Program-made: the position numbers and the translations under genes
Part shown: positions 27,457 through 37,187 of the stretch, one piece after another
Layout of the letters: each line of letters begins with the position of its first letter
How positions within the stretch are numbered: the first letter of the stretch is position 1
The notes under the pieces: generated by a model
Told to the model about the DNA's origin: nothing
Database searches by the model: none
Seen by the model: only the letters and a program-made list of their open reading frames with translations
Assembly (NCBI GenBank): GCA_944325505.1
Contig: CALVAJ010000001.1
Coordinates: forward strand, 186,001-250,000
Source of the DNA: an uncultured Bacteroidales bacterium
Lineage (GTDB): Bacteria > Bacteroidota > Bacteroidia > Bacteroidales > UBA932
Direction of reading: 5' to 3'
DNA length: 64,000 nucleotides

Positions 27457-28974
27457 TCAGATCAGCGGCTCGCCGGTCATGGCTGCCGGCTGAGGGATGC
27501 CCATGGTCTTGAGGATGGTCGGGGCTACGTCAGCGAGTCTTCCGTCCTTTACATGGGTGGCGCCGGTGTTGATGGCGATGAACTGGACAAGGTTCAGGGA
27601 ATGGGCCGTGTTAGGAGAGCCGTCTTTGTTGAATGCATGGTCTGCATTTCCGTGGTCGGCCGTGAGGAAGATGGCGTAATCCTGCTCGATTGCCGCTTCC
27701 ACCACTTCCTTCACGCATCTGTCGATGCGGGCTACGGCCCTGCAGATCGCCTGGAACACACCGGTATGTCCTACCATGTCTCCGTTGGCGAAGTTCAGGA
27801 TGATAAGGTCTTCCTTGCCGGTCTTTATCGCCTCGACGAGTTTCTCTGTCACTTCAGGGGCGCTCATCTCCGGAAGAAGGTCGTAAGTGGCCACTTTCGG
27901 AGACTTCACGAGGATGCGGTCCTCGTTTTCGAACGGCTCTTCGCGTCCGCCGTTGAAGAAGAACGTCACATGGGCGTATTTCTCTGTCTCGGCGATGCGC
28001 AGCTGGCGTTTCCCGGCTTTTGACACCACTTCCCCGAGGGTCTCCTGCACATTTTCCTTGTCGAAGAGGATGTGGAGCCCGGTGAACTTGTCATCATACG
28101 GGGTCAGACAGCAGTAGTAGAGAGGTATGGTCTTCATCCCATAGTCAGGAAGATCCTCCTGGGTAAGCGCGGAGGTGATTTCCCTTGCACGGTCGTTGCG
28201 GAAATTGTAGAAGATTACGGCGTCGCCTTCCTGGATGGTACCTACAGGGTTTCCGTCCTCTCCGGTGATGCATATAGGTTTGATGAACTCGTCGGTGACA
28301 CCTTCATCGTATGACGCCTGGATGCCTTCTGTCGCGGAAGCGAATTTCGTTCCTTCGCCTTTCACGAGAAGGTCATAGGCGAGCTTGACCCTCTCCCATC
28401 TCTTGTCGCGGTCCATTGCATAGTAGCGGCCGCAAACGGAAGCTACTTTGCCTGTGCTTTCGGCCATCCTGGCCTCAAGGGCTTCTACGAAACCTTTTCC
28501 GCTCTTCGGGTCTGTGTCGCGGCCGTCCATGAAGCAGTGTACATACACTTTATCCAGACCGTACTGCTTTGCTACAGCAAGGAATTCATACACATGCTCC
28601 AGCGAACTGTGCACTCCTCCGGTGGAGGTAAGACCCATCAGGTGAAGCTGCTTCCCGGACTGTTTCACGTAGTCGTATGCCGCTTTTATCTCCTTGTTTT
28701 CCAGAAGCTTGTGGTCACGGCATGCCATGTTGATCTTTACCAGGTCCTGGTATACCACCCTGCCGGCGCCGAGGTTGAGGTGTCCCACCTCCGAGTTTCC
28801 CATCTGTCCTTCAGGAAGACCTACAGCTTCTCCGCAGGCCTGAAGATGTCCGAACGGATATTTTGCTCTGAGAGAGTCGATATAAGGGGCTCCCTGTGTG
28901 AAAATCGCGTTTGTCCAGTCATGTCTGCCCTCGCCCCATCCGTCGAGGATCATTAGAAGTACTTTCTGATTCAT
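27457..28974 (-). CDS. gpmI: Phosphoglycerate mutase, 2,3-BPG-independent
   Basis: Interconverts 3- and 2-phosphoglycerate in glycolysis, with two Mn ions. The 505-residue protein is of the alkaline-phosphatase superfamily, beginning with the metal ligand D11 in MILDGWGEG. The catalytic serine S61 lies in [20 protein letters not shown], and [11 protein letters not shown] is near the C-terminus. Length is exactly that of the family. The gene is monocistronic with a strong terminator. No clear -7 box could be picked for it. Confidence 0.96.
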   Translation of the reverse strand: MNQKVLLMILDGWGEGRHDWTNAIFTQGAPYIDSLRAKYPFGHLQACGEAVGLPEGQMGNSEVGHLNLGAGRVVYQDLVKINMACRDHKLLENKEIKAAYDYVKQSGKQLHLMGLTSTGGVHSSLEHVYEFLAVAKQYGLDKVYVHCFMDGRDTDPKSGKGFVEALEARMAESTGKVASVCGRYYAMDRDKRWERVKLAYDLLVKGEGTKFASATEGIQASYDEGVTDEFIKPICITGEDGNPVGTIQEGDAVIFYNFRNDRAREITSALTQEDLPDYGMKTIPLYYCCLTPYDDKFTGLHILFDKENVQETLGEVVSKAGKRQLRIAETEKYAHVTFFFNGGREEPFENEDRILVKSPKVATYDLLPEMSAPEVTEKLVEAIKTGKEDLIILNFANGDMVGHTGVFQAICRAVARIDRCVKEVVEAAIEQDYAIFLTADHGNADHAFNKDGSPNTAHSLNLVQFIAINTGATHVKDGRLADVAPTILKTMGIPQPAAMTGEPLI

Positions 28975-29030
28975 AGTATAATGTATTGATATTTGTACTT
29001 AATCTTTTTGGTATTGGAGTGATTATTATC

Positions 29031-29038
29031 TACTTTTG
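29031..29038 (+). promoter_or_regulatory. -7 promoter element of the RNase R gene
   Basis: TACTTTTG, 82 bases before the ATG at 29120. The 145-base gap between gpmI and this gene holds nothing else I can name. Confidence 0.55.
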
Positions 29039-29119
29039 TAGGATTTACATATCAGATCCGAAAACCATCGGCAAAGATAGTGATTTGTGCGTATCGGATT
29101 ATCGAAAAATCAGAAAATT

Positions 29120-31654
29120 ATGGTTGACAGAAGAAGAAAAGGCGGCAGAGACCGCGGTCGTGGAAGGAAAAAGGAGAAGAAAACGTATCCGGAATTTACC
29201 GGAAGGGTACAGATGACCCGGGAAGGGTATGCATTCGTGATAGTGGAAGGAGAGGAAGATGATATATTCGTGAAGGCTTCCAGGACGCATGGCGCTCTCA
29301 ACGGGGATACGGTACGTGTTGCTGTCCTCAAGGAAAAGACCGACCGTCAGAGGAAAGAAGGAGAGGTGCTGGAAATAGTGGAGCGTTCCCGCAAGCCTTT
29401 TGTGGGAATCCTGCATGTTGTCGGGGATCAGGCCTGGGTGCTGATGGAAAGCAGGGTGATGCCGTATGACATAATAATTCCAGTGGTCGCTCCGGCTCCG
29501 GAGAAGCCGCGCAAAAGGAAGGCCAGGGGACAGTCTCTTGCGGACAGCGATCCGAAGCCAGAGTATATGCTCGGAAGCCTGAAACGCACAGGTTACGACC
29601 AGTTTGCGGTGAACTATCTGTATGAGACCGTGGACGGGAAACGGAAAGAAATGACGGTACGTTCGGGCATGAAGGTCGCCGCTATGGTGGACAAGTGGGA
29701 CAAGAAGGACCCCAACCCTACAGGGCACCTGGTGGATGTGCTCGGGGAACCAGGCGAGAACGATACCGAGATGCATGCCATCCTGGCCGAATATTCACTT
29801 CCTTACAGGTTCGAGCCGGAGGTGGAGAATGCCGCAGACGATATCTCGGACAAGATTACTGACAAGGATATCAAGGAGCGCCGCGACTTCCGCGATACGC
29901 TGACATTCACTATAGACCCTGCGGATGCGAAAGACTTCGACGATGCCCTGTCTTTCAGGAAACTGGATGACGGAAATTATGAGGTCGGGGTGCATATAGC
30001 GGATGTGACGCATTATGTGACACCTGGCTCGGTGGTGGATGAAGAGGCCCGCAACAGGGGAACTTCGGTGTACCTTGTAGACCGTACCGTGCCGATGCTG
30101 CCGGAGAAGCTTTCGAACAAGCTGTGTTCTCTCCGTCCCAATGAGCCGAAGCTCTGCTTCTCGGCCGTGTTCGAGATCACACCGCTCGCTAAAGTGGTTT
30201 CCCAGTGGTTCGGGCGGACGGTAATCAATTCGGACTACAGGTTTGCATATGAGACTGCACAGCAGGTCATAGACGCGGGGGAGAAAGCCATGCAGATGGA
30301 ACTGCGCGGCGGTACGGACGGCAGGCACGGCCCTATAGCTGACCCGATACTGGATGCATCTCCGGAAGCGGCGGAAGAAAGGGCGAAGAATGCCGACAGG
30401 CATGCTGAGTCTGCAATGGGAGAAGGCGTTACCACAGGCTGTCTGATTCCGGACGCTCTCAAGGAAGCCATCCTCATACTGAACGGTCTTGCGGCAAAAC
30501 TGCGCAAGAAAAGATTCGCGGCAGGAGCCATAAGCTTCGAGAGGCCTGAAATGAAAGTCGAGGTGGACGAAAAGGGCCGTCCGGTAAGAGTCTACCAGAA
30601 AGTGACCAAGGAGGCCAACTGGCTTATCGAGGAGTTCATGCTCCTGGCCAACAGGAGTGTGGCGGAGTTCGTCGCCAAAGGCTGCAAAAAGACAGCGGCG
30701 CCGTCAGCGTCGCTGGGCTACCTGTGCATGACACAGGAAGAAGCGGCAAAAGCCGCGGAGAAATCGAAGGCCAAGACATTCGTCTACCGTATCCACGATG
30801 AGCCGAACCTGATGAAACTCGACAGCCTGCGTTCGTTCGTACACAACTTCGGCTACGAAATAGGACCTGCAGGAAACGGAAAGGAGATAGCCAGGGAACT
30901 CAACGACCTGCTCTCCAAAGCCAAGGACCGTCCGGAGTTCGGTGCCATCGAGCTCCTGTCCCTCAGGACAATGGCGAAAGCCCGTTACAGTACGGACAAT
31001 ATCGGGCACTACGGTCTGGCGTTCAAATATTACACGCATTTTACCTCTCCTATCAGGCGTTATCCGGACATGATGGTACACAGGCTTCTGGCCCTTTATC
31101 TTGACGGAGCGCAGTCCCAGAAGAAAGACTACTATGAAGGCCAGTGCAAATATGCGTCCGAGCGGGAGATAGTCGCTGCGGAAGCAGAACGCTCGAGCAT
31201 AAAATACAAGCTTGTAGAGTTCATGCAGGACAAGGTGGGATTCGAATTCGAAGGTCACATTTCAGGACTCACGGAATGGGGAATGTATGTGGAAATCGAG
31301 CCGACCAAGATAGAGGGTATGGTGGCGCTCAGGGATATCAAATCAGACTATTTCGAATTCGACCAGGACCGCTACAGGATAACCGGACGCCACAGCAAGG
31401 TGGTCTACAACCTCGGGGATCCGGTGAAAATCCGTGTCAAAAAGACAAATCTCGAACAGAAACTCCTTGACTATGAGCTGGTCGAGACCGGTCTGGAAGA
31501 AAGGGAGGACAAGGATTATCAGGGACCGCAAGCGTCCGGAGGGAATAAAACGGCACGCAAGGAAAAGGTCCGCAAGGCCATCAAGGAATCAAAGAAGAAA
31601 TCATCCAAAGATTCGAAACGGCGCTCTTCCCGCAAAGGCAGGAAGCAGTCCTGA
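29120..31654 (+). CDS. rnr: Ribonuclease R
   Basis: Processive 3'-5' exoribonuclease that degrades structured RNA. The protein is 844 residues from the ATG at 29120; a GTG 33 bases upstream is a less likely start. It has a basic N-terminus, cold-shock-like OB domains (EGYAFVIVEGEEDDIFV), the RNB catalytic domain with DPADAKDFDDALSF and FTSPIRRYPDMMVHRLL, and an S1 domain (GHISGLTEWGMYVEI). A Lys/Ser-rich tail of about 50 residues ends it. An intrinsic terminator follows 20 bases after the stop. Confidence 0.95.
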   Translation: MVDRRRKGGRDRGRGRKKEKKTYPEFTGRVQMTREGYAFVIVEGEEDDIFVKASRTHGALNGDTVRVAVLKEKTDRQRKEGEVLEIVERSRKPFVGILHVVGDQAWVLMESRVMPYDIIIPVVAPAPEKPRKRKARGQSLADSDPKPEYMLGSLKRTGYDQFAVNYLYETVDGKRKEMTVRSGMKVAAMVDKWDKKDPNPTGHLVDVLGEPGENDTEMHAILAEYSLPYRFEPEVENAADDISDKITDKDIKERRDFRDTLTFTIDPADAKDFDDALSFRKLDDGNYEVGVHIADVTHYVTPGSVVDEEARNRGTSVYLVDRTVPMLPEKLSNKLCSLRPNEPKLCFSAVFEITPLAKVVSQWFGRTVINSDYRFAYETAQQVIDAGEKAMQMELRGGTDGRHGPIADPILDASPEAAEERAKNADRHAESAMGEGVTTGCLIPDALKEAILILNGLAAKLRKKRFAAGAISFERPEMKVEVDEKGRPVRVYQKVTKEANWLIEEFMLLANRSVAEFVAKGCKKTAAPSASLGYLCMTQEEAAKAAEKSKAKTFVYRIHDEPNLMKLDSLRSFVHNFGYEIGPAGNGKEIARELNDLLSKAKDRPEFGAIELLSLRTMAKARYSTDNIGHYGLAFKYYTHFTSPIRRYPDMMVHRLLALYLDGAQSQKKDYYEGQCKYASEREIVAAEAERSSIKYKLVEFMQDKVGFEFEGHISGLTEWGMYVEIEPTKIEGMVALRDIKSDYFEFDQDRYRITGRHSKVVYNLGDPVKIRVKKTNLEQKLLDYELVETGLEEREDKDYQGPQASGGNKTARKEKVRKAIKESKKKSSKDSKRRSSRKGRKQS

Positions 31655-31673
31655 GTCATTCCGGGAGAAAACA

Positions 31674-31714
31674 ATAAAAAATCAGGATGGCCGCCGGTCA
31701 CCCTGATTTTTTAT
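31674..31714 (+). terminator. Intrinsic terminator of the RNase R gene
   Basis: Thirteen-base arms ATAAAAAATCAGG (31674-31686) and their complement (31702-31714), with a loop that can form a small inner stem, ending in a run of six T. Located 20 bases after the rnr stop; on the other strand it can also serve the PH-like gene ending at 31745. Confidence 0.8.
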
Positions 31715-31744
31715 ATGGATTGCTTGTCCTGATCTTTTCAGGAA

Positions 31745-32185
31745 TCATGCAATATGCTGGCCTGTAGAGCTGACAAGCTTGTCTACATGGTTGCATACTG
31801 CAGCGAGCTTTTCTTTGTCTCCGTCATAAGTGATTTTGATTGTTCCGCTGGTATTTTCAAGTATGAAGTAATATTTCTTGAAAATGAGCCAGCTGGTAGC
31901 CATTGCGTATCCTGTCGACTGGATAGACCTCTTGTTCAGGGTCAGAACGACAGTGTCTCCCTGGAGCATTCCCCACAGCAGGGTTTTCTTGTCGACTTTG
32001 ACAATACGCAGATTGGTGATGATCAGATAGGATCTGAGCCTGATGCCGAGAATCAGCCAGAAAATCTTCACGAAAAACATGAACAACTGCATGAAAGGAT
32101 TCGGAGAGTCATTGTAGGCGTTGCCTTCAAGCTGTTCAATGATCTGCTCGCCTTCGAGCTGCTGGAATTCTTTTAACTGTGGCAT
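31745..32185 (-). CDS. Bacterial PH-domain-like membrane-associated protein
   Basis: 146 residues. One hydrophobic segment (about 32-48) precedes RSYLIITNLRIVKVDKKTLLW, the strand pattern of bacterial PH (bPH/DUF304-like) domains, and IFKKYYFILENTSGTIKI further on. The function of such proteins is not established. It lies between convergent rnr and the MATE gene, with only a near-match -7 box (TATCTTTC on the minus strand at about 32237-32244). Confidence 0.65.
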   Translation of the reverse strand: MPQLKEFQQLEGEQIIEQLEGNAYNDSPNPFMQLFMFFVKIFWLILGIRLRSYLIITNLRIVKVDKKTLLWGMLQGDTVVLTLNKRSIQSTGYAMATSWLIFKKYYFILENTSGTIKITYDGDKEKLAAVCNHVDKLVSSTGQHIA

Positions 32186-32270
32186 GGTACGTTAGATTAA
32201 ATGGGTTAATAAAATAGGTTAATCACTTAATTCATCGAAAGATATTAAAAAAATGCCACACATGCAAATT

Positions 32271-33608
32271 TTATCTGCTCCCTGTCCGCATGGCCAGTGC
32301 CCGGACTTTTATCCTGAACCGCAGGAAATAGAAAATGCCTGCAATGGTGAGTCCTGTCGGGAACCCGAGCCATACGCCGGTCGTGCCGAGGTCTGCCTTG
32401 AATCCCAGGAAATACGCCGCGGGAATCGCGATGATGTAGTAGCTTATGAATGCCATCAGCATAATGGGCTTTACGTCCTGTATCCCGCGCAGGGCATTGC
32501 AGAAACAGAGCTGGAGCCCGTCGCCGAACTGGTATGAAAACAGGACGAAAAGAAGGGAAAGTACCGCCGCCCTGACTTCCTGCGAGTCCGTGAACATCCC
32601 TATTATGCTGGTCCTGAAAATGAAAATCAGGATACAGAACATGACGGAAGTTCCGAGGATAAGGAAGTATCCGCGGGATGCATACCTGTTCACGCTTTCC
32701 ATGTCTCCCCTCCCATGGGCATTGCTCACGAGGATTGATACCGATGAGGCGAGCCCCATCATCATAAGGAAGCATATCTGCGAAATGGTGAGGGTGATCT
32801 GATGTGCGGCCAGCGCTGTCGCTCCAATCCAGCCTACCATTACTGCGCTGATGGAGAATGTAGAAGTTTCCATACCGGTCTGGAGGGCGAGGGGATAGCC
32901 GAGACCGAACAGCTTTTTCATCTCCCTGCCGGAGGCCTTGGCGCTGCGGAATGCCTGCGCGTACTCTTTTAGCCCTGGGGCCTTCAGTATGTATATCAGG
33001 AATATGATGAAAATCAATATTCTGGAAACAAGGGTGCTGATACCTGCTCCCAGCAGCCCGAGTTCCGGAAATCCGGCTTTCCCGTAGATGAGTATCCAGT
33101 TTCCTATTATATTCAGTACATTGCCTCCCATAAGCAGCGCCATGGCCACTGCAGGTCTGCATATTCCGTCGGTAAACTGCTTAAGGGTGTTGAATCCCAT
33201 TGCGAACAGCGTGGATACGGCTACCGTGATATAATACGGCCTTATGAGCGGAAGCAGTTCCTCTTCCTGTCCGAACCTGTCCAGAAAGGCGTATATTACG
33301 GCCATTATCGCCAGTCCTGCAAAGGCGACGGCCCCGTTTATCCAGATGCTGTTTTTCAGGGTCCTGCCGATGCCGGCGGTATCCCTGACCCCGAAACGGG
33401 AGCCTATCAGCGGCGTCATTCCGTTTGCAAATCCCAGTTCCGTGAAAATGAACAGGTTGATAATGCCGTTCACAAAAGAAGATGCAGCCAGATCGTTGAC
33501 CCCGTACCAGCCTATCATTATATTGTCCGCGAAAGCAAGGATGACCACGCAGGCCTGCCCGAGCATTATAGGTATCCCTATTTTCAGTATTTCAGATGTC
33601 TTTCCCAT
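32271..33608 (-). CDS. MATE-family efflux transporter
   Basis: 445 residues with about twelve hydrophobic segments arranged as two related halves, as in MATE (NorM/DinF-type) cation-driven exporters of drugs and metabolites. Recognisable are IPIMLGQACVVILAFADNIMIG-like sequence in TM1-TM2 (given as a span) and the MGLASSVSILVSNAHGRGD loop at the start of the second half. Its ATG lies behind a TATTTTTG box. The substrate is unknown. Confidence 0.92.
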   Translation of the reverse strand: MGKTSEILKIGIPIMLGQACVVILAFADNIMIGWYGVNDLAASSFVNGIINLFIFTELGFANGMTPLIGSRFGVRDTAGIGRTLKNSIWINGAVAFAGLAIMAVIYAFLDRFGQEEELLPLIRPYYITVAVSTLFAMGFNTLKQFTDGICRPAVAMALLMGGNVLNIIGNWILIYGKAGFPELGLLGAGISTLVSRILIFIIFLIYILKAPGLKEYAQAFRSAKASGREMKKLFGLGYPLALQTGMETSTFSISAVMVGWIGATALAAHQITLTISQICFLMMMGLASSVSILVSNAHGRGDMESVNRYASRGYFLILGTSVMFCILIFIFRTSIIGMFTDSQEVRAAVLSLLFVLFSYQFGDGLQLCFCNALRGIQDVKPIMLMAFISYYIIAIPAAYFLGFKADLGTTGVWLGFPTGLTIAGIFYFLRFRIKVRALAMRTGSR

Positions 33609-33643
33609 ATATGAACCTGCCGTTTCCTGCCGGAAAATGGCTG

Positions 33644-33651
33644 CAAAAATA
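33644..33651 (-). promoter_or_regulatory. -7 promoter element of the MATE gene
   Basis: Minus-strand TATTTTTG, 36 bases before the MATE ATG; 28 bases from the divergent box of the antiporter gene. Confidence 0.55.
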
Positions 33652-33679
33652 CTATATTTCCCCGAATCGGAAAATTTTA

Positions 33680-33687
33680 TAAATTTG
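33680..33687 (+). promoter_or_regulatory. -7 promoter element of the CPA2 antiporter gene
   Basis: TAAATTTG on the plus strand, 20 bases before the ATG at 33708. Confidence 0.55.
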
Positions 33688-33707
33688 TACTGTTAACGGT
33701 TATTCTT

Positions 33708-35768
33708 ATGGCATTCCCAGTGACAGACCCCATTTGGATCTTCTTTATAGTACTGATTATCATACTTTTCGCGCCTATCATACTGGGAAAGTTGAAAATT
33801 CCCCACATAATAGGCATGATTCTGGCCGGTATCGTGATAGGGGAGCACGGGCTGAACATACTTGAAAGGGACAGCAGTTTTGAACTGTTCGGCCAGGTCG
33901 GTCTTTATTATATAATGTTCCTGGCCGGGCTGGAGATGGACATGGAGGATTTCCGCAAGAACAAGGTCAAAGGCCTTGTCTTCGGTCTGCTCACATTCAT
34001 CATACCGATGGCTTTGGGCATATGGACAAGCATCGGTCTGCTCGGTTACAGCGTGGTCACGTCTGTCCTTCTGGCCAGCATGTATGCTTCGCATACGCTG
34101 GTTGCATATCCGATAGTAAGCAGATACGGCCTTTCAAGACAGAGAAGCGTCAACATCACAATAGGCGGAACGGCAGTTACAGTAACCCTCGCCCTGGTCA
34201 TACTGGCGGTCATAAGCGGCATGTACAAGGGTACGGTCGACGGACTGTATTGGATTTCCCTGGTAGTAAAGGTGACATTACTGAGTCTTGCGATAGTGTT
34301 TCTTGTGCCGGTTGCCGGCAGGTGGTTCTTCCGTAAGTATGATGATGCCGTAATGCAGTTCATCTTCGTTCTGGCACTGGTCTTTCTCGGAGGAGGACTT
34401 ATGTCGCTTGCCGGAATGGAGGGTATCCTCGGAGCCTTCCTTGTCGGTATGGTCCTGAACAGGCTCGTGCCGAAAGTCTCTCCCCTTATGAACAGGCTCG
34501 AGTTCGTCGGCAATGCCCTGTTCATCCCGTATTTCCTTATCGGGGTAGGGATGATAATCGATGTCAGGAGTTTCGCTGCCGGAGGGGAAGCCATGAAAGT
34601 GGCGGTAGTGATGACAGTGGTGGCTACCCTCAGCAAGTGGCTCGCGGCGTTCTTTACGCAGAAAATATACAGGATGTCCGGAACCGAGCGCAAGATGATG
34701 TTCGGCCTGAGCAACGCCCAGGCTGCCGCTACACTTGCCGCCGTGCTGATCGGGCACGAGATAATCCTTGAAAACGGGGAGAGGCTCCTGAATGACGATG
34801 TCCTGAACGGAACGGTCATCATGATACTGTTCACCTGTGTGATAAGTACAATAGAAACGGAGCGGGCTTCCAGACGCTTTGCGATGGATGAAAAGGCATC
34901 CGTGCCTGATGGACAGGAAAAGTCAGGCAGCAGGGAAAAGATCCTCATACCGGTAGCCAATCCCGATACGATCGAAAATCTGATAAACCTTGCCCTTGTC
35001 ATCAAGGATCCCAGACAGAAAGACGGCATAGTGGCCTTGAGTGTCATAAATGACGACGGAGATCCCGCCTCGGGCGAATCTGTAGGAAGGAAAAGTCTGG
35101 AAAGGGCCGCCATGATAGCTTCCGCGGCGGATGTGAAGACAGATATGGTCTGCAGGTATGACATCAATATTGCATCGGGTATAGTCCACACTATCAAGGA
35201 AAAGGATGCGACTGACCTTGTAATCGGCCTGCACAGGAAAAGCAGTTTCCTGGATTCGTTTTTCGGCAGTCTTACGGGAAGTATCCTGAAAGGCACGTGC
35301 CGGGAAGTCATAGTCGCCCGTCTGATGATGCCGGTCAATACGCTTAAGGGGATTGTCGTGGCAGTTCCTGCGCATGCCGAATTCGAGACCGGATTTTCAA
35401 GATGGACTTCCCACTTGTGCCGCATGTCGGCGCAGCTCGGATGCAGGCTGCATTTTTTTGCAGAAGAAGATACTGCATCCAGACTCAGGGATGCTGTCGG
35501 CAAGTCTGACGCCAGGACCCTGGCCGATGTCAGCATTGACGAGAAAAGGCCGTTCGCGGACAGGATCTCGTCCATGAAAGTCGGAGACGAGCAGCTCCTG
35601 GTCATAATCAGCGCCCGGTCCGGTTCTGTTTCCTATGATGCTACGGTAGACAGGCTCCCGCCTCTTATCAGCAGGAACTTCGCCTCTTCCAACCTTATCA
35701 TCCTTTATCCCGAGCAGGTCGACCAGCAAGGCATGGTGTTCTTTGCAGATCCTCGCAGGAATGCATGA
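33708..35768 (+). CDS. CPA2-type cation/proton antiporter with USP-like C-terminus
   Basis: 686 residues. The first 390 form a Na+/H+ exchanger domain with about twelve TM segments (KIPHIIGMILAGIVIGEHGLN and GLEMDMEDFRK are typical of the CPA2/KefB-GerN group). After a linker rich in charged residues, the C-terminal 280 residues resemble two universal-stress-protein units: one starting EKILIPVANP with DLVIGLHRKSS, the second around LKGIVVAVPAHAEFE. Such fusions may gate ion exchange by nucleotide or stress signals. Inner membrane. A terminator follows. Confidence 0.88.
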   Translation: MAFPVTDPIWIFFIVLIIILFAPIILGKLKIPHIIGMILAGIVIGEHGLNILERDSSFELFGQVGLYYIMFLAGLEMDMEDFRKNKVKGLVFGLLTFIIPMALGIWTSIGLLGYSVVTSVLLASMYASHTLVAYPIVSRYGLSRQRSVNITIGGTAVTVTLALVILAVISGMYKGTVDGLYWISLVVKVTLLSLAIVFLVPVAGRWFFRKYDDAVMQFIFVLALVFLGGGLMSLAGMEGILGAFLVGMVLNRLVPKVSPLMNRLEFVGNALFIPYFLIGVGMIIDVRSFAAGGEAMKVAVVMTVVATLSKWLAAFFTQKIYRMSGTERKMMFGLSNAQAAATLAAVLIGHEIILENGERLLNDDVLNGTVIMILFTCVISTIETERASRRFAMDEKASVPDGQEKSGSREKILIPVANPDTIENLINLALVIKDPRQKDGIVALSVINDDGDPASGESVGRKSLERAAMIASAADVKTDMVCRYDINIASGIVHTIKEKDATDLVIGLHRKSSFLDSFFGSLTGSILKGTCREVIVARLMMPVNTLKGIVVAVPAHAEFETGFSRWTSHLCRMSAQLGCRLHFFAEEDTASRLRDAVGKSDARTLADVSIDEKRPFADRISSMKVGDEQLLVIISARSGSVSYDATVDRLPPLISRNFASSNLIILYPEQVDQQGMVFFADPRRNA

Positions 35769-35791
35769 CCGCATCAGGTATGATAATATAG

Positions 35792-35839
35792 AACAAGCCG
35801 GCCCGCAAGTCATATGACTGGAGAGCCGGCTTGTTTTTT
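35792..35839 (+). terminator. Intrinsic terminator after the antiporter gene
   Basis: Eleven-base G/C-rich arms AACAAGCCGGC (35792-35802) and GCCGGCTTGTT (35825-35835) with a further inner palindrome (AGTCATATGACT) and a run of six T at 35834-35839. Confidence 0.85.
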
Positions 35840-35842
35840 GAG

Positions 35843-35925
35843 TGCGGATGGCGAGAGTCGAACTCGCACAGGCTTACGCCCACCACCCCCTCAAAGTGGC
35901 GTGTCTACCATTTCACCACATCCGC
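35843..35925 (-). tRNA. tRNA-Leu (anticodon GAG)
   Basis: On the minus strand it is an 83-base class II tRNA: acceptor stem GCGGATG/CATCCGC fully paired, D arm GGTGAAATGGTAGAC, anticodon stem CCACT/GGTGG around loop TTGAGGG (anticodon GAG, complement of 35890-35892), long variable arm, and T arm GCGAG-TTCGACT-CTCGC. Discriminator A at 35843. CCA is not encoded. A TATCTTTG box is upstream at 35943-35950. Confidence 0.95.
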
Positions 35926-35942
35926 TTTTCGGTTTGGGACTG

Positions 35943-35950
35943 CAAAGATA
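35943..35950 (-). promoter_or_regulatory. -7 promoter element of tRNA-Leu(GAG)
   Basis: Minus-strand TATCTTTG, 17 bases before the mature 5' end. Same box and nearly the same layout as at the other tRNA-Leu. Confidence 0.65.
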
Positions 35951-36004
35951 TATATTTTCTTTTACTCTCCAACAAATTATTTGATTTTTTTGACTTCCCC
36001 TGCA

Positions 36005-36466
36005 TTATTCGCCGGTCTTTTTCCAGAGTATCGTTTCTCCGAATCCCATCAGCGAGCCGCGGACCCTGAGAATTGACGGGGAGTCGAATGAGCATGTTAC
36101 ATTTGCCCTGATACCGCGGGTAGGGTCATATATCTTCCCGCTGTCCCAGCGTTTTTTACCGGGGTTGTATTCCAGTTTTTCCATTATGACGATACTGTCG
36201 CATGGAGTGTTCCGCAAAGACTTGTCCGGATTCTTTTCGTCCAGACGGACATTCCCGTCCTTGTCAAGTCTGTTCTCTACCCATGTGACCTGCGCCTTGA
36301 AGGTGCCGTCGGTATCCTTGAAAACCCTGACCCTGCTGTTTTCTCCTTCGTGCGAGACAAAGTACTGTCCGATGATGTTTTCCGCAGACGAGTTCATTTT
36401 CCTGTCCTGGGCGGATGCGGCAAGGGCGCATAGTGCGATGGCTGCGGCGGCAAGAATCCCTTTCAT
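36005..36466 (-). CDS. Secreted DUF2147 protein
   Basis: 153 residues from the ATG at 36466; a GTG five codons upstream is possible. A Sec signal peptide (MKGILAAAAIALCALAASAQD) is followed by a DUF2147 domain: IIGQYFVSHEGENSRVRVF, GKIYDPTRGIRANVTCSF and GFGETILWKK at the end. Family members are small periplasmic beta-barrel-like proteins of unknown role. Divergent from rpsP. Confidence 0.9.
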   Translation of the reverse strand: MKGILAAAAIALCALAASAQDRKMNSSAENIIGQYFVSHEGENSRVRVFKDTDGTFKAQVTWVENRLDKDGNVRLDEKNPDKSLRNTPCDSIVIMEKLEYNPGKKRWDSGKIYDPTRGIRANVTCSFDSPSILRVRGSLMGFGETILWKKTGE

Positions 36467-36515
36467 GTTCTGAGTGTACACTAACTTTTTGTTTATAAGA
36501 ATAATACAGGAGTTG

Positions 36516-36523
36516 CAAATATA
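36516..36523 (-). promoter_or_regulatory. -7 promoter element of the DUF2147 gene
   Basis: Minus-strand TATATTTG, 50 bases before the ATG; 12 bases separate it from the rpsP box on the other strand. Confidence 0.55.
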
Positions 36524-36535
36524 GAAAAAATATAG

Positions 36536-36543
36536 TAGTTTTG
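36536..36543 (+). promoter_or_regulatory. -7 promoter element of rpsP-rimM
   Basis: TAGTTTTG, 62 bases before rpsP. The leader contains a small hairpin (TTCCT at 36551-36555 with AGGAA at 36561-36565). Confidence 0.55.
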
Positions 36544-36604
36544 CGCCGTTTTCCTCGTGAAGGAAGACACAGGTGAATTATTAACTTAATAAAAACAGAT
36601 TACA

Positions 36605-37183
36605 ATGGCTGTTAAACTTCGTCTACAGCGCCACGGAAAGAAGAATTTCGCATTCTTCCACATTGTAGTGGCTGACACTCGCGCACCTCGCGATGGTCGT
36701 TTCATCGAGCAGATAGGCTCTTACAACCCGAACACCAACCCTGCAACCATCGTCCTGAAAGCAGACAGGGCCCTTGCATGGCTTAATGTCGGTGCACAGC
36801 CTACGCTCGTTGTCCGTCGTATCCTTTCCTATGAGGGAGTCCTCCTTAGAAAACACCTTCAGGGTGGAGTGGCAAAGGGAGCCCTCACCCAGGAGCAGGC
36901 AGACCAGAAGTTCGATGCATGGAAAGCCCAGAGGGATGCGAAGATAAACGCCAAGAAAGAGGGTATCAGCAAGGCTGCTGCCGATGCTCACAAAGCAGCA
37001 TTCGAGGCAGAGTCCAAAGTAAACCAGGAGAGAGCTGAAGCTCTTGCCAAGAAGAAAGCCGAAGCAGAAGAGGCTGCACGCGCTGCCGCTGAGGCAGCAG
37101 CTGCAGAGAAGGCTGCAAAAGAGGCTGAGGCTGCTGCTGAAGAAGCTGCCGCCGAGGCTCCGGCTGAGAATCCTGAGGCTTGA
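36605..37183 (+). CDS. rpsP: 30S ribosomal protein S16 with long Ala/Glu-rich tail
   Basis: Residues 1-80 are the S16 core ([20 protein letters not shown], then [13 protein letters not shown]), which binds 16S rRNA. About 110 more residues follow: a charged linker, then from about 140 an Ala/Glu/Lys-rich stretch of likely coiled coil ending EAPAENPEA. Total 192 residues against about 80-90 in E. coli. Tails of this kind are usual for S16 in Bacteroidota, so the gene is not a fusion artefact. rimM follows 4 bases after the stop. Confidence 0.96.
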   Translation: MAVKLRLQRHGKKNFAFFHIVVADTRAPRDGRFIEQIGSYNPNTNPATIVLKADRALAWLNVGAQPTLVVRRILSYEGVLLRKHLQGGVAKGALTQEQADQKFDAWKAQRDAKINAKKEGISKAAADAHKAAFEAESKVNQERAEALAKKKAEAEEAARAAAEAAAAEKAAKEAEAAAEEAAAEAPAENPEA

Positions 37184-37187
37184 TTCC

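Noticed and set aside
34046..35605. Minus-strand frame of 519 codons, Ser/Thr-rich
   Set aside because: Shadow of the CPA2 antiporter gene, with low-complexity composition as expected for antisense of hydrophobic sequence.
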